From Pseudarthrobacter sp. ATCC 49987 (GTDB lineage: Bacteria > Actinomycetota > Actinomycetes > Actinomycetales > Micrococcaceae), in assembly GCF_009928425.1 (NCBI RefSeq), contig NZ_JAABNS010000001.1, positions 3,162,001 through 3,226,000 on the forward strand: a DNA stretch of 64,000 nucleotides, given 5' to 3'. The notes below the pieces were generated by a model, which did not search any database, was not told the origin of the DNA, and worked only from the letters and a program-made list of their open reading frames with translations. This document shows positions 15,876-24,660 of the stretch, piece after piece (position 1 is the first letter of the stretch; every line of letters starts with the position of its first letter). The translations under genes were made by a program, and so were the position numbers.

Positions 15876-18009
15876 GCGCACGGCCGGCGACGGTCACGGT
15901 CCAGCGGCTGTCGACCAGATCGTCGATCAGCATCACGCTCTGGCCTTGGATCCCGGCCAGGGCCGCCTCCAGTTCCGGCCCCACCACGAGACGGTCCCAA
16001 ACCCCGGCCAGCCGGTAGGCGCTGTTGCCTCCGCGCCCGCCGGTCGGTCCGCCGTGCTCGAGCTGCAGCTGCCCCAGATAGGGGATCCGGCCGATCCCGG
16101 AGATGCCCCGGGCCAGCGAGTCCACCAGGGCGGGCTTGCCGCGGGACGGGACGCTGATGATCGCGGCGGGCCGGCCTGCCCCGCTCCAGCCCGGCGTGCG
16201 TGTGTCGCCGGCTCCCCACTCGCGCAGCACCTGGACGCACGCCTGGAGCATGCCGGGGTCCACCGTCCGGTCGGGAGCTCCCGCGGCGAAGGCTTCGCGC
16301 AGGGCGCCGCCCCAGCCCAGGTCCGTGAGTCTTGCCAGCGCACGGCCGCCGGCAACGCTTTCTTCGGGCTTGATCTTGCCCTTCACCGGCACGCCCAGCC
16401 GGTCCATGCCGCTGGGCCACTGAAGCCGGGGTTCCAGCGGAACACCGGCGCGGCTCAGGGTCTGGCCCGCGGCTTCGGTGGCCGAGGCGGCAATGTCGGC
16501 CGGGAACCACTGCCCGGCGCAGTTGTCGCAGCGGCCGCAGGCGCGGGCGGTCTCGTCGTCGAGGACCGAGGTGATGTATTCCATCCGGCAGCCCGCGGTG
16601 TCCTGGTAGATCACCATCGAATCCTGTTCGTCCACCCGGGCCTCCGCGATCCGGCTGTACCGCTCGGCGTCGTACGTCCAGGACTGGCCGGTGGAACGCC
16701 AGCCGCCGCCCACCCGCTCCACGGCGCCGTCGACCGCCAGAACCTTCAACAGCAGCTCCAGCGGGGTCCGGCGCAGATCCACCCGCGCCTCCAGCGCCAC
16801 CGTGGACACAGCGGTCCCCGCGTCGGCGAGGGCGGTCAGCACGGCACCGGCCTTCTCCTCCGAGGGCATGGACGCCGTGGCGAAATACTGCCAGATGTCG
16901 CGGTCCTCGGAGCCGGGCAGCAGGAGCACGTCGGCGTTCGCGGCGCCACGGCCGGCACGGCCCACCTGCTGGTAGTAGGCCACGGGCGAGGACGGCGCCC
17001 CAAGGTGCACCACGAACCCGAGGTCAGGCTTGTCGAAGCCCATGCCGAGGGCGGACGTGGCCACGAGCGCCTTGACCTGGTTGTCCTTCAGGAGCTGCTC
17101 CGCGCGTTCCCGGTCTGCGGGGTCGGTGCGTCCGGTGTAGGCGAGTACCTCATGTCCGGCTTCGGCGAGGAGCCGGGCGGTATCCTCGGCGGCGGAGACC
17201 GTCAGGGTATAGATGATTCCGCTGCCGGGCAGGTCCTTCAGATGAGTGAGCAGCCAGCCGAGACGGTCCCGGGAGTCCGGCAGTCGCAGCACGCCCAGCC
17301 GGAGCGACTCACGGCCCAGGGCGCCGCGGATGGTCAGCACACCGGCGCCCAGCTGCTCCTCGATGTCGTGGACCACCCGGGAGTTGGCGGTGGCGGTGGT
17401 GGCCAGCACCGGAACGGACTCCGGCAGCTGGGTGATCAGGTCCGCGATGCGCCGGTAGTCGGGGCGGAAATCATGGCCCCAGTCGGAGATGCAGTGGGCC
17501 TCATCGATGACCAGAAGCCCGGTGCGGCGGATCAGCTCGGGCAGCTGGTTCTCCCGGAACGCGGGGTGGGTCAGCCGCTCGGGCGAGACCAGCAGGACAT
17601 CCACCTCGTCCGCCGCGAGCTGTTCACGGACGGTGTCCCACTCCAGCTGGTTGGCGGAGTTGATGGCCACGGCGCGGACCCCGGCCCGCGCTGCGGCCGC
17701 CACCTGGTCGCGCATGAGGGCCAGCAGCGGCGAGACAATGAGGGTAGGCCCGGCACCGCGTCGCCGCAGCAGCAGGGACGAGACAAAGTACACGGCCGAT
17801 TTTCCCCAGCCGGTGCGCTGCACCACGAGGGCCCGCCGGCCGCCGTCGACGAGGGCCTCGATCGCCTCAAACTGGCCGTCATGGAACTCCGCGGCCGGGT
17901 GCCCGACCAGCTCGCGCAGCACTTCCTGGGCCTGCTCCCGTGTCCCGCCACGCCCGGCGGCAGCATTGGGGGAAGCGGACAGGACTGCAGCGTTCTGGTT
18001 ATTGGCCAT
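15820..18009 (-). CDS. recQ: RecQ-family DNA helicase with C-terminal PRTase-like domain
   Basis: 729 residues. The Superfamily 2 helicase core has Walker A at about 65-71 (RTGWGKS, variant of TGxGKS), DEAH at 169-172 (VIDEAHCISDWGHDFRPD), and motif VI QQVGRAGRG. A four-cysteine zinc motif follows (C..CGRCDNC). The last 150 residues resemble a type I phosphoribosyltransferase: IISVPSRGKPALVDSLA and the PRPP-loop-like VMLIDDLVDSRWT. It should unwind DNA in repair; the role of the PRTase-like tail is unknown. The frame is open far upstream, but ATG 18009 starts the helicase and the upstream part overlaps manB. It is divergent from manB. Confidence 0.9.
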   Translation of the reverse strand: MANNQNAAVLSASPNAAAGRGGTREQAQEVLRELVGHPAAEFHDGQFEAIEALVDGGRRALVVQRTGWGKSAVYFVSSLLLRRRGAGPTLIVSPLLALMRDQVAAAARAGVRAVAINSANQLEWDTVREQLAADEVDVLLVSPERLTHPAFRENQLPELIRRTGLLVIDEAHCISDWGHDFRPDYRRIADLITQLPESVPVLATTATANSRVVHDIEEQLGAGVLTIRGALGRESLRLGVLRLPDSRDRLGWLLTHLKDLPGSGIIYTLTVSAAEDTARLLAEAGHEVLAYTGRTDPADRERAEQLLKDNQVKALVATSALGMGFDKPDLGFVVHLGAPSSPVAYYQQVGRAGRGAANADVLLLPGSEDRDIWQYFATASMPSEEKAGAVLTALADAGTAVSTVALEARVDLRRTPLELLLKVLAVDGAVERVGGGWRSTGQSWTYDAERYSRIAEARVDEQDSMVIYQDTAGCRMEYITSVLDDETARACGRCDNCAGQWFPADIAASATEAAGQTLSRAGVPLEPRLQWPSGMDRLGVPVKGKIKPEESVAGGRALARLTDLGWGGALREAFAAGAPDRTVDPGMLQACVQVLREWGAGDTRTPGWSGAGRPAAIISVPSRGKPALVDSLARGISGIGRIPYLGQLQLEHGGPTGGRGGNSAYRLAGVWDRLVVGPELEAALAGIQGQSVMLIDDLVDSRWTVTVAGRALRLAGAGAVLPLVLGQAG

Positions 18010-18063
18010 TGCTTCAGTATCCCAGCCCCCTCCGACAGCCGCGAAGTCGCGGCCGCCGCTATG

Positions 18064-18089
18064 TGGACAATCACAGTGGACAATCACAG
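18064..18089. repeat. 13-base tandem repeat in the recQ-manB promoter region
   Basis: TGGACAATCACAG occurs twice head to tail (18064-18076 and 18077-18089) between the divergent recQ and manB starts. It may be a regulator site or slippage. Confidence 0.6.
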
Positions 18090-18159
18090 CGGGCCCGGCG
18101 GCAGGACACCGCCAGCACTCCTCCACAGCCTGATTCGGCTGCAACGTAAGATAAGACGC

Positions 18160-19578
18160 GTGACTACGGACCAGACAAAGACTTATGACCTCTCGGCCTC
18201 CTTCAAGGCCTACGACGTGCGCGGCATTGTCGGCGAATCGATCACCGCCGAGATCGTCGAGGCTGTGGGCGCGGCGTTCGTCGACGTCCTGCAGCTGGAG
18301 GGCAAGACGGTGCTGGTCGGCGGCGACATGCGCCCGTCCTCCCCCGAGTTCAGCAAGGCCTTCGCCAACGGTGCCGCCCGGCGCGGAGCCAACGTCCAGC
18401 TGCTCGACCTCATCTCCACCGATGAGCTCTACTACGCCTGCGGTGCGCTCAACGCAGCCGGTGCGACCTTCACCGCCAGCCACAACCCCGCCGAGTACAA
18501 CGGCATCAAGATGGCCAAGGCCGGCGCCGAGCCGATCTCCTCCGAATCCGGGCTCAAGGAAATCCAGGCCCGCGCCGAGGAATACCTCAACGCCGGATCC
18601 ATCCCCGCCGCAGCCACGCGCGGCCTGATCGGCGTCCACGACGTCCTGAAGGGCTACTCTGAGTACCTTCGCGGCCTCGTGGACCTCCGCGGCTCCCGCC
18701 CCCTGAAGGTGGTGGTGGACGCCGGCAACGGCATGGCCGGCCTCACCACGCCCGCGGTGCTCGGCGACGCCCTGCTGCCCAAGCTCCCCCTCGCGATCAT
18801 CCCGCTGTACTTCGAGCTCGACGGATCCTTCCCGAACCACCCCGCCAACCCGCTGGAACCGGAGAACCTGCGCGACCTGCAGGCCGCCGTCGTCGAACAC
18901 GGCGCGGACATCGGGCTGGCCTTCGACGGCGACGCCGACCGCTGCTTCGTCATCGACGAGAAGGGCGAGCCCGTCTCGCCGTCCGCGATCACCGGAATGG
19001 TGGCCCGCCGCGAGATTGCCCGCGCCCAGGGGCTCGGCGAGGCCAACCCCACCGTCATCCACAACCTGCTGACGTCCCGTGCCGTCCCCGAACTGGTGGA
19101 ACGCCACGGCGGCCGGGCAGTGCGCACCCGCGTCGGGCATTCCTTCATCAAGGCCGTGATGGCGGCAGAGGGCGCCATCTTCGGCGGCGAACACTCCGCC
19201 CACTTCTACTTCCGTGACTTCTGGAACGCAGACACCGGCATGCTTGCCGCGATGCACGTCCTGGCCGCCCTCGGCGAGCAGGACGGACCGCTGTCCGATC
19301 TCGGCCGCGAGTACGAGCCGTACATGTCCTCCGGCGAGATCAACTCGGAAATCGAAGACAAGGCCGGCGCCGTGGAACGGGTCCGCCTCGACTTCCATTC
19401 CGAGGACGTCGAGGTGGACTACCTCGACGGCAGCACCTTTATCGCCACGGACGGCAGCTACTGGTTCAACCTGCGCCCCTCCAACACCGAGCCGTTCCTG
19501 CGCCTGAACGTCGAGGCCACGGACACCGCCACCATGGAGCGTGTCCGCGACCGCGTCCTGGCGCTGGTCCGGGGCTAG
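18160..19578 (+). CDS. manB: Phosphomannomutase/phosphoglucomutase
   Basis: 472 residues. It interconverts hexose 6-phosphate and 1-phosphate, feeding GDP-mannose and glycan synthesis in the cytosol. The active-site serine is in TASHNPAEYNGIK, the metal loop is FDGDADRC, and the phosphate-binding loop near the C-terminus is RPSNTEPFLRLNVEA; all are intact. The start GTG 18160 (product beginning TTDQTKTYDLS after the initiator) lies just before the conserved FKAYDVRG. The frame is open much further upstream as an antisense shadow of recQ. The next gene follows after four bases. Confidence 0.93.
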   Translation: MTTDQTKTYDLSASFKAYDVRGIVGESITAEIVEAVGAAFVDVLQLEGKTVLVGGDMRPSSPEFSKAFANGAARRGANVQLLDLISTDELYYACGALNAAGATFTASHNPAEYNGIKMAKAGAEPISSESGLKEIQARAEEYLNAGSIPAAATRGLIGVHDVLKGYSEYLRGLVDLRGSRPLKVVVDAGNGMAGLTTPAVLGDALLPKLPLAIIPLYFELDGSFPNHPANPLEPENLRDLQAAVVEHGADIGLAFDGDADRCFVIDEKGEPVSPSAITGMVARREIARAQGLGEANPTVIHNLLTSRAVPELVERHGGRAVRTRVGHSFIKAVMAAEGAIFGGEHSAHFYFRDFWNADTGMLAAMHVLAALGEQDGPLSDLGREYEPYMSSGEINSEIEDKAGAVERVRLDFHSEDVEVDYLDGSTFIATDGSYWFNLRPSNTEPFLRLNVEATDTATMERVRDRVLALVRG

Positions 19579-19582
19579 GACC

Positions 19583-20089
19583 GTGTCGGAGCTGCCGGCG
19601 GAGGCCGCAACTGAGCCTGCAACAGTGTCCGCTGGCGGGTCGTGGCGCGACAGCGTCCCGGAGTCCAGCGCCACCGACCTGGAGAACCTGCTCGGCACCG
19701 GGGTCGGCGCCGCCCAGGAGCAGCTCGAGCGCAACGGCGGGTTCCTGCCGTTCGCCCTCGTGGTCGAGAACGACGGCGAGGTCCGGCTGGTTGCCGTCAC
19801 GCCCGCCGACGCGGCGGAGGGCATGGATGCCGACTTCGACGCGGACTCGATGATCAGCGACCTCACGGAACTGCTGCGGCAGCACCGGGATGAGTTCCGC
19901 GCCGCGGCCATCGTTTGTGACATCACCCTGCTGGAAGAAACCTCGGACGCCATCCACGTGGCCGCGGAACACCGGGACGGCTCCCTGTTCGCCGCGGTCC
20001 TGCCTTACGCCGCCAACCCGGCGACCCGTGAGCTGGAATTCGGCGAGCTCTCCGCCGATACCAACGAGCCCGGCGTCTGGGTGGACTAG
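19583..20089 (+). CDS. Conserved hypothetical protein downstream of manB
   Basis: 168 residues, acidic and soluble, with no signal peptide or membrane segment. Recognisable stretches are GGFLPFALVVENDGEVRLVA and AAIVCDITLLEETSDAIHVA. I know this only as a conserved actinobacterial hypothetical protein. GTG 19583 lies four bases after the manB stop, so the two are probably one transcript. No function is offered. Confidence 0.75.
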   Translation: MSELPAEAATEPATVSAGGSWRDSVPESSATDLENLLGTGVGAAQEQLERNGGFLPFALVVENDGEVRLVAVTPADAAEGMDADFDADSMISDLTELLRQHRDEFRAAAIVCDITLLEETSDAIHVAAEHRDGSLFAAVLPYAANPATRELEFGELSADTNEPGVWVD

Positions 20090-20108
20090 ACCGCCGTAAA
20101 CTGGCGTT

Positions 20109-20558
20109 ATGAAGATCAACGCCTTCGCGGATGTGAGCCTGCGCGCCATGATGGTGCTCGCAGCCGCTCCCGACGGCGGGCTCCTCACCACCCAGAGCAT
20201 CGCCGACGCCGTCGCGACGCCGTATAACCACGTCAGCAAGGCGATGGCGAAGCTGCGTGAACTGGGCATGATCGACGTCGAGCGCGGCCGGCACGGCGGT
20301 TCCCGGCTCAGCAGCGCCGGCCGGATGGCCACCGTGGGCCAGCTCCTGCGCCAACTGGACACCCGCACGGACCCGGCCGACTGCGTCGGCGCCGGCGGGT
20401 CGTGTCCGCTGATCAACGAATGCCTCCTCCGCGGCGCCCTCTCCCGGGCCCGCGAGGCCTTCTACCGCGAACTGGACGACATCGTCGTCGCGTCCCTGCC
20501 GACCTCCCGGCAGATGGCGCCGGTGTTCCAGGCGATCGGCCTGCGCCCCGGCCTCTGA
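20109..20558 (+). CDS. nsrR: NsrR-type Rrf2 nitric-oxide-sensing repressor
   Basis: 149 residues with an N-terminal winged helix (about 1-75) and the Rrf2 cysteine cluster Cys92, Cys99 and Cys105 (DCVGAGGSCPLINEC). Asp8 is present. In Streptomyces coelicolor NsrR an aspartate at this position and three such cysteines hold a [4Fe-4S] cluster that is destroyed by NO. The downstream flavohemoprotein gene and a palindromic operator at 20670 fit that role: repression of hmp until NO appears. Confidence 0.92.
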   Translation: MKINAFADVSLRAMMVLAAAPDGGLLTTQSIADAVATPYNHVSKAMAKLRELGMIDVERGRHGGSRLSSAGRMATVGQLLRQLDTRTDPADCVGAGGSCPLINECLLRGALSRAREAFYRELDDIVVASLPTSRQMAPVFQAIGLRPGL

Positions 20559-20641
20559 ACCGCAGCCCGTGCCAGCCCCCGTCCACCCGGGCCACGCGCC
20601 CCACCCGCCACGCCCGGGAATCCCCCCGAATTGAAGTTGTT

Positions 20642-20658
20642 TTCTACGCCATGTAGAA
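20642..20658. promoter_or_regulatory. Short inverted repeat upstream of hmp
   Basis: TTCTAC and GTAGAA lie around a five-base spacer, just upstream of the NsrR box. It may be a second regulator site or part of the hmp promoter; I cannot assign it. Confidence 0.35.
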
Positions 20659-20669
20659 CTGAGGTACTA

Positions 20670-20694
20670 ATACTTGCATTTGAAATACAGGTAT
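20670..20694. promoter_or_regulatory. Predicted NsrR operator of hmp
   Basis: A 25-base palindrome centred at 20682. Ten of the twelve arm positions are symmetric: ATACtTGcATTT on the left pairs with AAATaCAgGTAT on the right. It has the length and A/T-rich core of known NsrR boxes and lies between nsrR and hmp, 47 bases before the hmp start. Confidence 0.8.
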
Positions 20695-20741
20695 TTCATC
20701 GGTCCGGCTGAAGACCCCGGGCCACTATCTCAGGAGTCAAC

Positions 20742-21902
20742 ATGCTCTCGGACAAGTCCTTCCCCGTCATCGAGGCCACCCTCCCGCTGGTCGGTTCCCG
20801 GATCGGTGAAATCACGCCCAAGTTCTACGCCCGCCTCTTCGCAGCGCACCCGGAACTGCTGGACGGGCTCTTCAGCCGCTCCAACCAGCGCAACGGCAAC
20901 CAGCAGCAGGCCCTGGCCGGAAGCATCGCCGCTTTCGCCACCCACCTGGTGAACAACCCCGGAACCCTGCCGGAAACCGTGCTCGCCCGGATCGCACACC
21001 GCCACGCCTCCCTCGGCATCACCGAACCGCAGTACCAGGTGGTTTACGAGCACCTCTTCGCCGCCATCGCCGAGGACCTGGCCGAGGTCATCACCCCGGA
21101 AATCGCCGAAGCCTGGACCGAGGTCTACTGGCTTATGGCCGACGCGCTGATCAAGCTCGAGAAGGGCCTGTACGCCGCGCAGGCCAACGGCGTGATGTGG
21201 AGCCCGTGGAAGGTCGCCGCCAAGGCCCCCGCCGGCACCGGCTCCATGACCTTCACCCTGGAACCGGCCGACGAAACCCCCATCACCCCCGCCCTCCCGG
21301 GCCAGTACGTCAGTGTCAAAGTCACCCTGCCGGACGGCCTTCGCCAGGTCCGCCAGTACTCCCTTTCCGGCGACGCCGGCACGAGCCGCAGCTTCACCAC
21401 CAAGATCGACGACGGCGGCGAGGTCTCCCCGGTGCTGCACAACAATGTCGAGGTCGGCGACGTCCTTGAGATTTCCAACCCCTACGGCGAGATCACGCTC
21501 AAGGACGGCGACAGCCCGGTGATCCTGGCCTCGGCCGGCATCGGCTGCACCCCCACCGCGTCCATCCTGCGCTCCCTCGCCGAATCCGGCTCGGACCGCC
21601 AGGTCCTGGTCCTTCACGCGGAAAGCGATCTGGACAGCTGGGCGCTGCGCTCCCAGATGACGGACGACGTCGAACGCCTCGACGGCGCCGACCTCCAGCT
21701 CTGGCTCGAGCGCCCGGTCGCCGGAACCAGGGAGGGCTTCATGTCACTGCGCGAAGTGGACCTCCCCGCGAACGCCTCGCTGTACCTGTGCGGCCCGCTG
21801 CCCTTCATGAAGAGCATCCGCAACGAGGCCATCAACGCCGGCATTCCCGCGACGAAGATCCACTACGAGGTCTTCGGCCCGGACATCTGGCTCGCCAGCT
21901 AA
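20742..21902 (+). CDS. hmp: Flavohemoprotein, nitric oxide dioxygenase
   Basis: 386 residues. A globin domain covers about 1-140 (heme pocket region AHPELLDGLF, IAHRHASLGI), then a ferredoxin-reductase-type FAD domain (RQYSLSGD) and an NAD domain (ASAGIGCTPTASILRSL). It oxidises NO to nitrate with O2 and NAD(P)H in the cytosol. AGGAG lies nine bases before ATG 20742. The upstream palindrome and nsrR indicate NO-inducible expression. The final 16 bases (stop included) recur 311 bases downstream in a tandem duplication. Confidence 0.96.
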   Translation: MLSDKSFPVIEATLPLVGSRIGEITPKFYARLFAAHPELLDGLFSRSNQRNGNQQQALAGSIAAFATHLVNNPGTLPETVLARIAHRHASLGITEPQYQVVYEHLFAAIAEDLAEVITPEIAEAWTEVYWLMADALIKLEKGLYAAQANGVMWSPWKVAAKAPAGTGSMTFTLEPADETPITPALPGQYVSVKVTLPDGLRQVRQYSLSGDAGTSRSFTTKIDDGGEVSPVLHNNVEVGDVLEISNPYGEITLKDGDSPVILASAGIGCTPTASILRSLAESGSDRQVLVLHAESDLDSWALRSQMTDDVERLDGADLQLWLERPVAGTREGFMSLREVDLPANASLYLCGPLPFMKSIRNEAINAGIPATKIHYEVFGPDIWLAS

Positions 21903-21976
21903 GGTACTCATCGGTTGCTCCGCAACTGCCCTTTTGAGCCCTCATAAGGGCCGTTGCGGAGCAATCGATGAGAGTA
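21889..21976. repeat. Duplicated palindrome, copy A, at the hmp 3' end
   Basis: Starts with GGCTCGCCAGCTAAGG, the last hmp codons plus stop, followed by a long hairpin. The stem runs TACTCATCG..TTGCTCCGCAAC on the left and GTTGCGGAGCAA..CGATGAGAGTA on the right, with loop TTGAGCCCTCAT (21905-21976). It probably serves as the hmp terminator. Confidence 0.75.
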
Positions 21977-22199
21977 CGACGGCATGCCGGTGATCGTGTG
22001 GCCGAAGCGCAGGCGGTTGCCGGGGGCGTAGCTGGATTTCGCGCCCCGCCTCCGTTCGTAGACGGCGGGCGACCAGGCCCGCGCCCGGTCAGCTTCGTCG
22101 CCAGGCTCGCCATGCTCGCCATGGAAGTTGACCAGCCTGCATCCCATGGAGTGCGGCGCCCTCTCGGCTGCGGCGTAGGTCGCTAAGTCCCCTGCGGCC

Positions 22200-22285
22200 G
22201 GCTCGCCAGCTAAGGACTCATCGGCTGCTCCGAAACGGCCCTTTTGAGCCATCATAGGGGCCGTTTCGGAGCAATCGATGAGAGT
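22200..22285. repeat. Duplicated palindrome, copy B
   Basis: Repeats the same 16 bases GGCTCGCCAGCTAAGG and then a homologous hairpin whose stem has co-varied (TGCTCCGAAACGG with CCGTTTCGGAGCA). The offset to copy A is 311 bases. The 220 bases between the copies contain no gene I can support; reverse-strand frames there look like a decayed coding piece. Confidence 0.75.
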
Positions 22286-22305
22286 ACGCCGCAAACGATG
22301 GGAGT

Positions 22306-22351
22306 ACGACGGCGGCCCCGCACCTTTCGCAAGGTGCGGGGCCGCCGTCGT
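22306..22351 (-). terminator. Terminator of pckG
   Basis: A perfect 21-base stem (ACGACGGCGGCCCCGCACCTT and its complement) closes on the loop TCGC. It lies 15 bases after the pckG stop. No long T-run, so it may be bidirectional or act through its very stable stem. Confidence 0.75.
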
Positions 22352-22366
22352 CGGATCTGCTGGCTG

Positions 22367-24199
22367 CTAGTGCGCGGCCATGCGTTCCTTCAGGCCCTCG
22401 AGCTCGGAGCGCAGCGCCTTGGGCAGGGAGTCGCCGAACTTGGCGTACCACTCCTCGATGGAGGCGAGCTCGGTGTCCCACTCCTCGCGGTCCACGCGGA
22501 CGGCGTCTTCCACGTGGGCGTGCGTGAGGTCCAGGCCCGTGAGGTCCAGCGAGTGCCCGGCCGGCACGAAGCCGATGGGGGTCTCGACGGCGTCCGCCTT
22601 GCCTTCGATGCGCTCGATGGCCCACTTGAGGACACGTGCGTTGTCGCCGAAGCCGGGCCAGGCGAAACCGCCGTCGGCCGTGCGCCGGAACCAGTTGACC
22701 AGGAAGATGTGGGGCAGGCGTTCCGGGTTGGCTTTGCCGGAGACGCTGATCCAGTGCTTCAGGTAGTCGCCCGCGTCGTAGCCGATGAACGGCAGCATGG
22801 CCATCGGGTCACGCCGCAGCACGCCGACCTGGCCTGCAGCAGCGGCCGTCGTCTCGGAGGAGAGTGTGGAGCCCATGAAGATGCCGTTGGTCCAGCTGCG
22901 GGCCTGGGTGACCAGGGGAACCGTGGTCTTCCGGCGGCCGCCGAAGAGGATCGCGGAGAGTTCCACGCCGTCGGGGCTGAAGTACTCCTCGGCCAGCATG
23001 TCGACCTGTGAGATCGGGGTGCAGAAACGGGAGTTCGGGTGGGCTGCGGGCTTGTCCGACGCCGGAGTCCAGTCGTTGCCCTGCCAGTCGGTCAGGTGCG
23101 CCGGGACCTCGTCGGTCATTCCCTCCCACCACACTCCGCCGTCGTCCGTGAGGGCAACGTTGGTGAAGATGCTGTGGCCCTTGGCAATGGCGCGCATGGC
23201 GTTGGGGTTGGTGCCCCAGCCGGTACCCGGGGCGACACCGAACAGGCCGGCCTCAGGGTTGGTGGCGCGCAGTTCGCCTTCCTTGCCGATCCGCATCCAG
23301 GTGATGTCGTCACCGAGGGTTTCGACCTCCCAGCCCTCGATGGTGGGATCCAGCAGGGCAAGGTTGGTCTTGCCGCAGGCGGACGGGAACGCGGCAGAGA
23401 TGTAGTAGTTCTTCTTCTCCGGCGAGGTCAGCTTGAGGATGAGCATGTGCTCCGCGAGCCAGCCCTCGTCGCGGGCCATCACGGAGGCGATGCGCAGGGC
23501 GTAGCACTTCTTGCCCAGCAGGGCGTTGCCGCCGTAGCCGGAGCCGAAGGACCAGATGGAGCGTTCCTCGGGGAAGTGCACGATCCACTTGTCCGGATTG
23601 CAGGGCCACGCGACGTCGGCCTGGCCGGGGGCCAGCGGTGCGCCCAGGGAGTGCAGGGCCGGGACGAAGAAGGCGTTGGTGGCGGTGATCTTGGCCAGGA
23701 CCTCGGTGCCGATCGTGGCCATGATGCGCATGGAGGCGACAACGTAGGCGCTGTCCGTAATCTCCACGCCAAATTTGGGATCCTCGGCGTCAAGGTGGCC
23801 CATGACGAACGGGATGACGTACATGGTGCGTCCGCGCATGGAGCCGCTGAACAGGCCGCGCAGCTTCGCCTTCATCTCCGACGGAGCCATCCAGTTGTTG
23901 GTGAAGCCGGCATCGCGTTCGTTTTCGGAGCAGATGAAGGTCTGCTCTTCGACGCGGGCCACATCGGCGGGATCGGAGAATGCCGCGAAAGATTTGGGGA
24001 ACAGCTTCTCGTTCAGGCGGGTCAGCGTGCCCGCGGCGACGAGCTCGTCCGTGAGCCGGGTGTTCTCTTCCTCGGAGCCGTCTACCCAGTGGATCCGGTC
24101 CGGCTGGGTCAGTTCAGCTACCTCTTCAACCCATGCCAGCAGGCCAGCATGTGTGGTGGGTGCTTTTTCAAGCAACGGCAGTCGCGCCAAATCTCCCAT
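22367..24199 (-). CDS. pckG: Phosphoenolpyruvate carboxykinase (GTP)
   Basis: 610 residues, the normal length for the GTP-dependent family. It converts oxaloacetate and GTP to phosphoenolpyruvate, CO2 and GDP, the entry to gluconeogenesis. The family's hyper-reactive-cysteine P-loop is [29 protein letters not shown], the metal site region and [13 protein letters not shown] are also present. ATG 24199 has GAGGAAGGGAACCG upstream. About 275 bases of leader with a TAGACCGGTCTA palindrome (24367) separate it from tRNA-Arg. Confidence 0.97.
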   Translation of the reverse strand: MGDLARLPLLEKAPTTHAGLLAWVEEVAELTQPDRIHWVDGSEEENTRLTDELVAAGTLTRLNEKLFPKSFAAFSDPADVARVEEQTFICSENERDAGFTNNWMAPSEMKAKLRGLFSGSMRGRTMYVIPFVMGHLDAEDPKFGVEITDSAYVVASMRIMATIGTEVLAKITATNAFFVPALHSLGAPLAPGQADVAWPCNPDKWIVHFPEERSIWSFGSGYGGNALLGKKCYALRIASVMARDEGWLAEHMLILKLTSPEKKNYYISAAFPSACGKTNLALLDPTIEGWEVETLGDDITWMRIGKEGELRATNPEAGLFGVAPGTGWGTNPNAMRAIAKGHSIFTNVALTDDGGVWWEGMTDEVPAHLTDWQGNDWTPASDKPAAHPNSRFCTPISQVDMLAEEYFSPDGVELSAILFGGRRKTTVPLVTQARSWTNGIFMGSTLSSETTAAAAGQVGVLRRDPMAMLPFIGYDAGDYLKHWISVSGKANPERLPHIFLVNWFRRTADGGFAWPGFGDNARVLKWAIERIEGKADAVETPIGFVPAGHSLDLTGLDLTHAHVEDAVRVDREEWDTELASIEEWYAKFGDSLPKALRSELEGLKERMAAH

Positions 24200-24474
24200 T
24201 ACGGTTCCCTTCCTCGGGTTCAGTCGTGTGTCCTAAATGTAGGGCTAGATCACCCCCCGAAAATGGGGCAAGATGTGGGATGTCCGGGGGGCCGGAAATC
24301 AAAAACCCCGGAAATCCGCGGAATCACGCGCACCAAAAGCCCTCTTTTTGTGACTAAGGTCACGTAGACCGGTCTAGTCGGCTAGATTACACCCGTCTCG
24401 ATTTGTAACTACGGCCCCACCTCGCGTAAAGTAATTCGAGGTTCGGGGAGCGAGAAGTTCCAAGAACTGAGAAT

Positions 24475-24548
<74 letters not shown>

Positions 24549-24558
24549 CAGAGAGAAA

Positions 24559-24590
24559 GATCCGCACCGGTCCGCCGGTGCGGATCTTTT
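24559..24590 (+). terminator. Terminator of tRNA-Arg
   Basis: Twelve-base arms GATCCGCACCGG and CCGGTGCGGATC around TCCG, followed by TTTTG, ten bases after the tRNA. Confidence 0.88.
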
Positions 24591-24660
24591 GTTTAACCCT
24601 CGACGTCTGTTTAACCTCGACGGCGGACCTGTGGCGCACCGCTACGGGGAGATGGCCTGG

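Noticed and set aside
18010..19953. 648-codon upstream extension of the recQ frame
   Set aside because: It is antisense to manB and the next gene; the helicase starts at ATG 18009.
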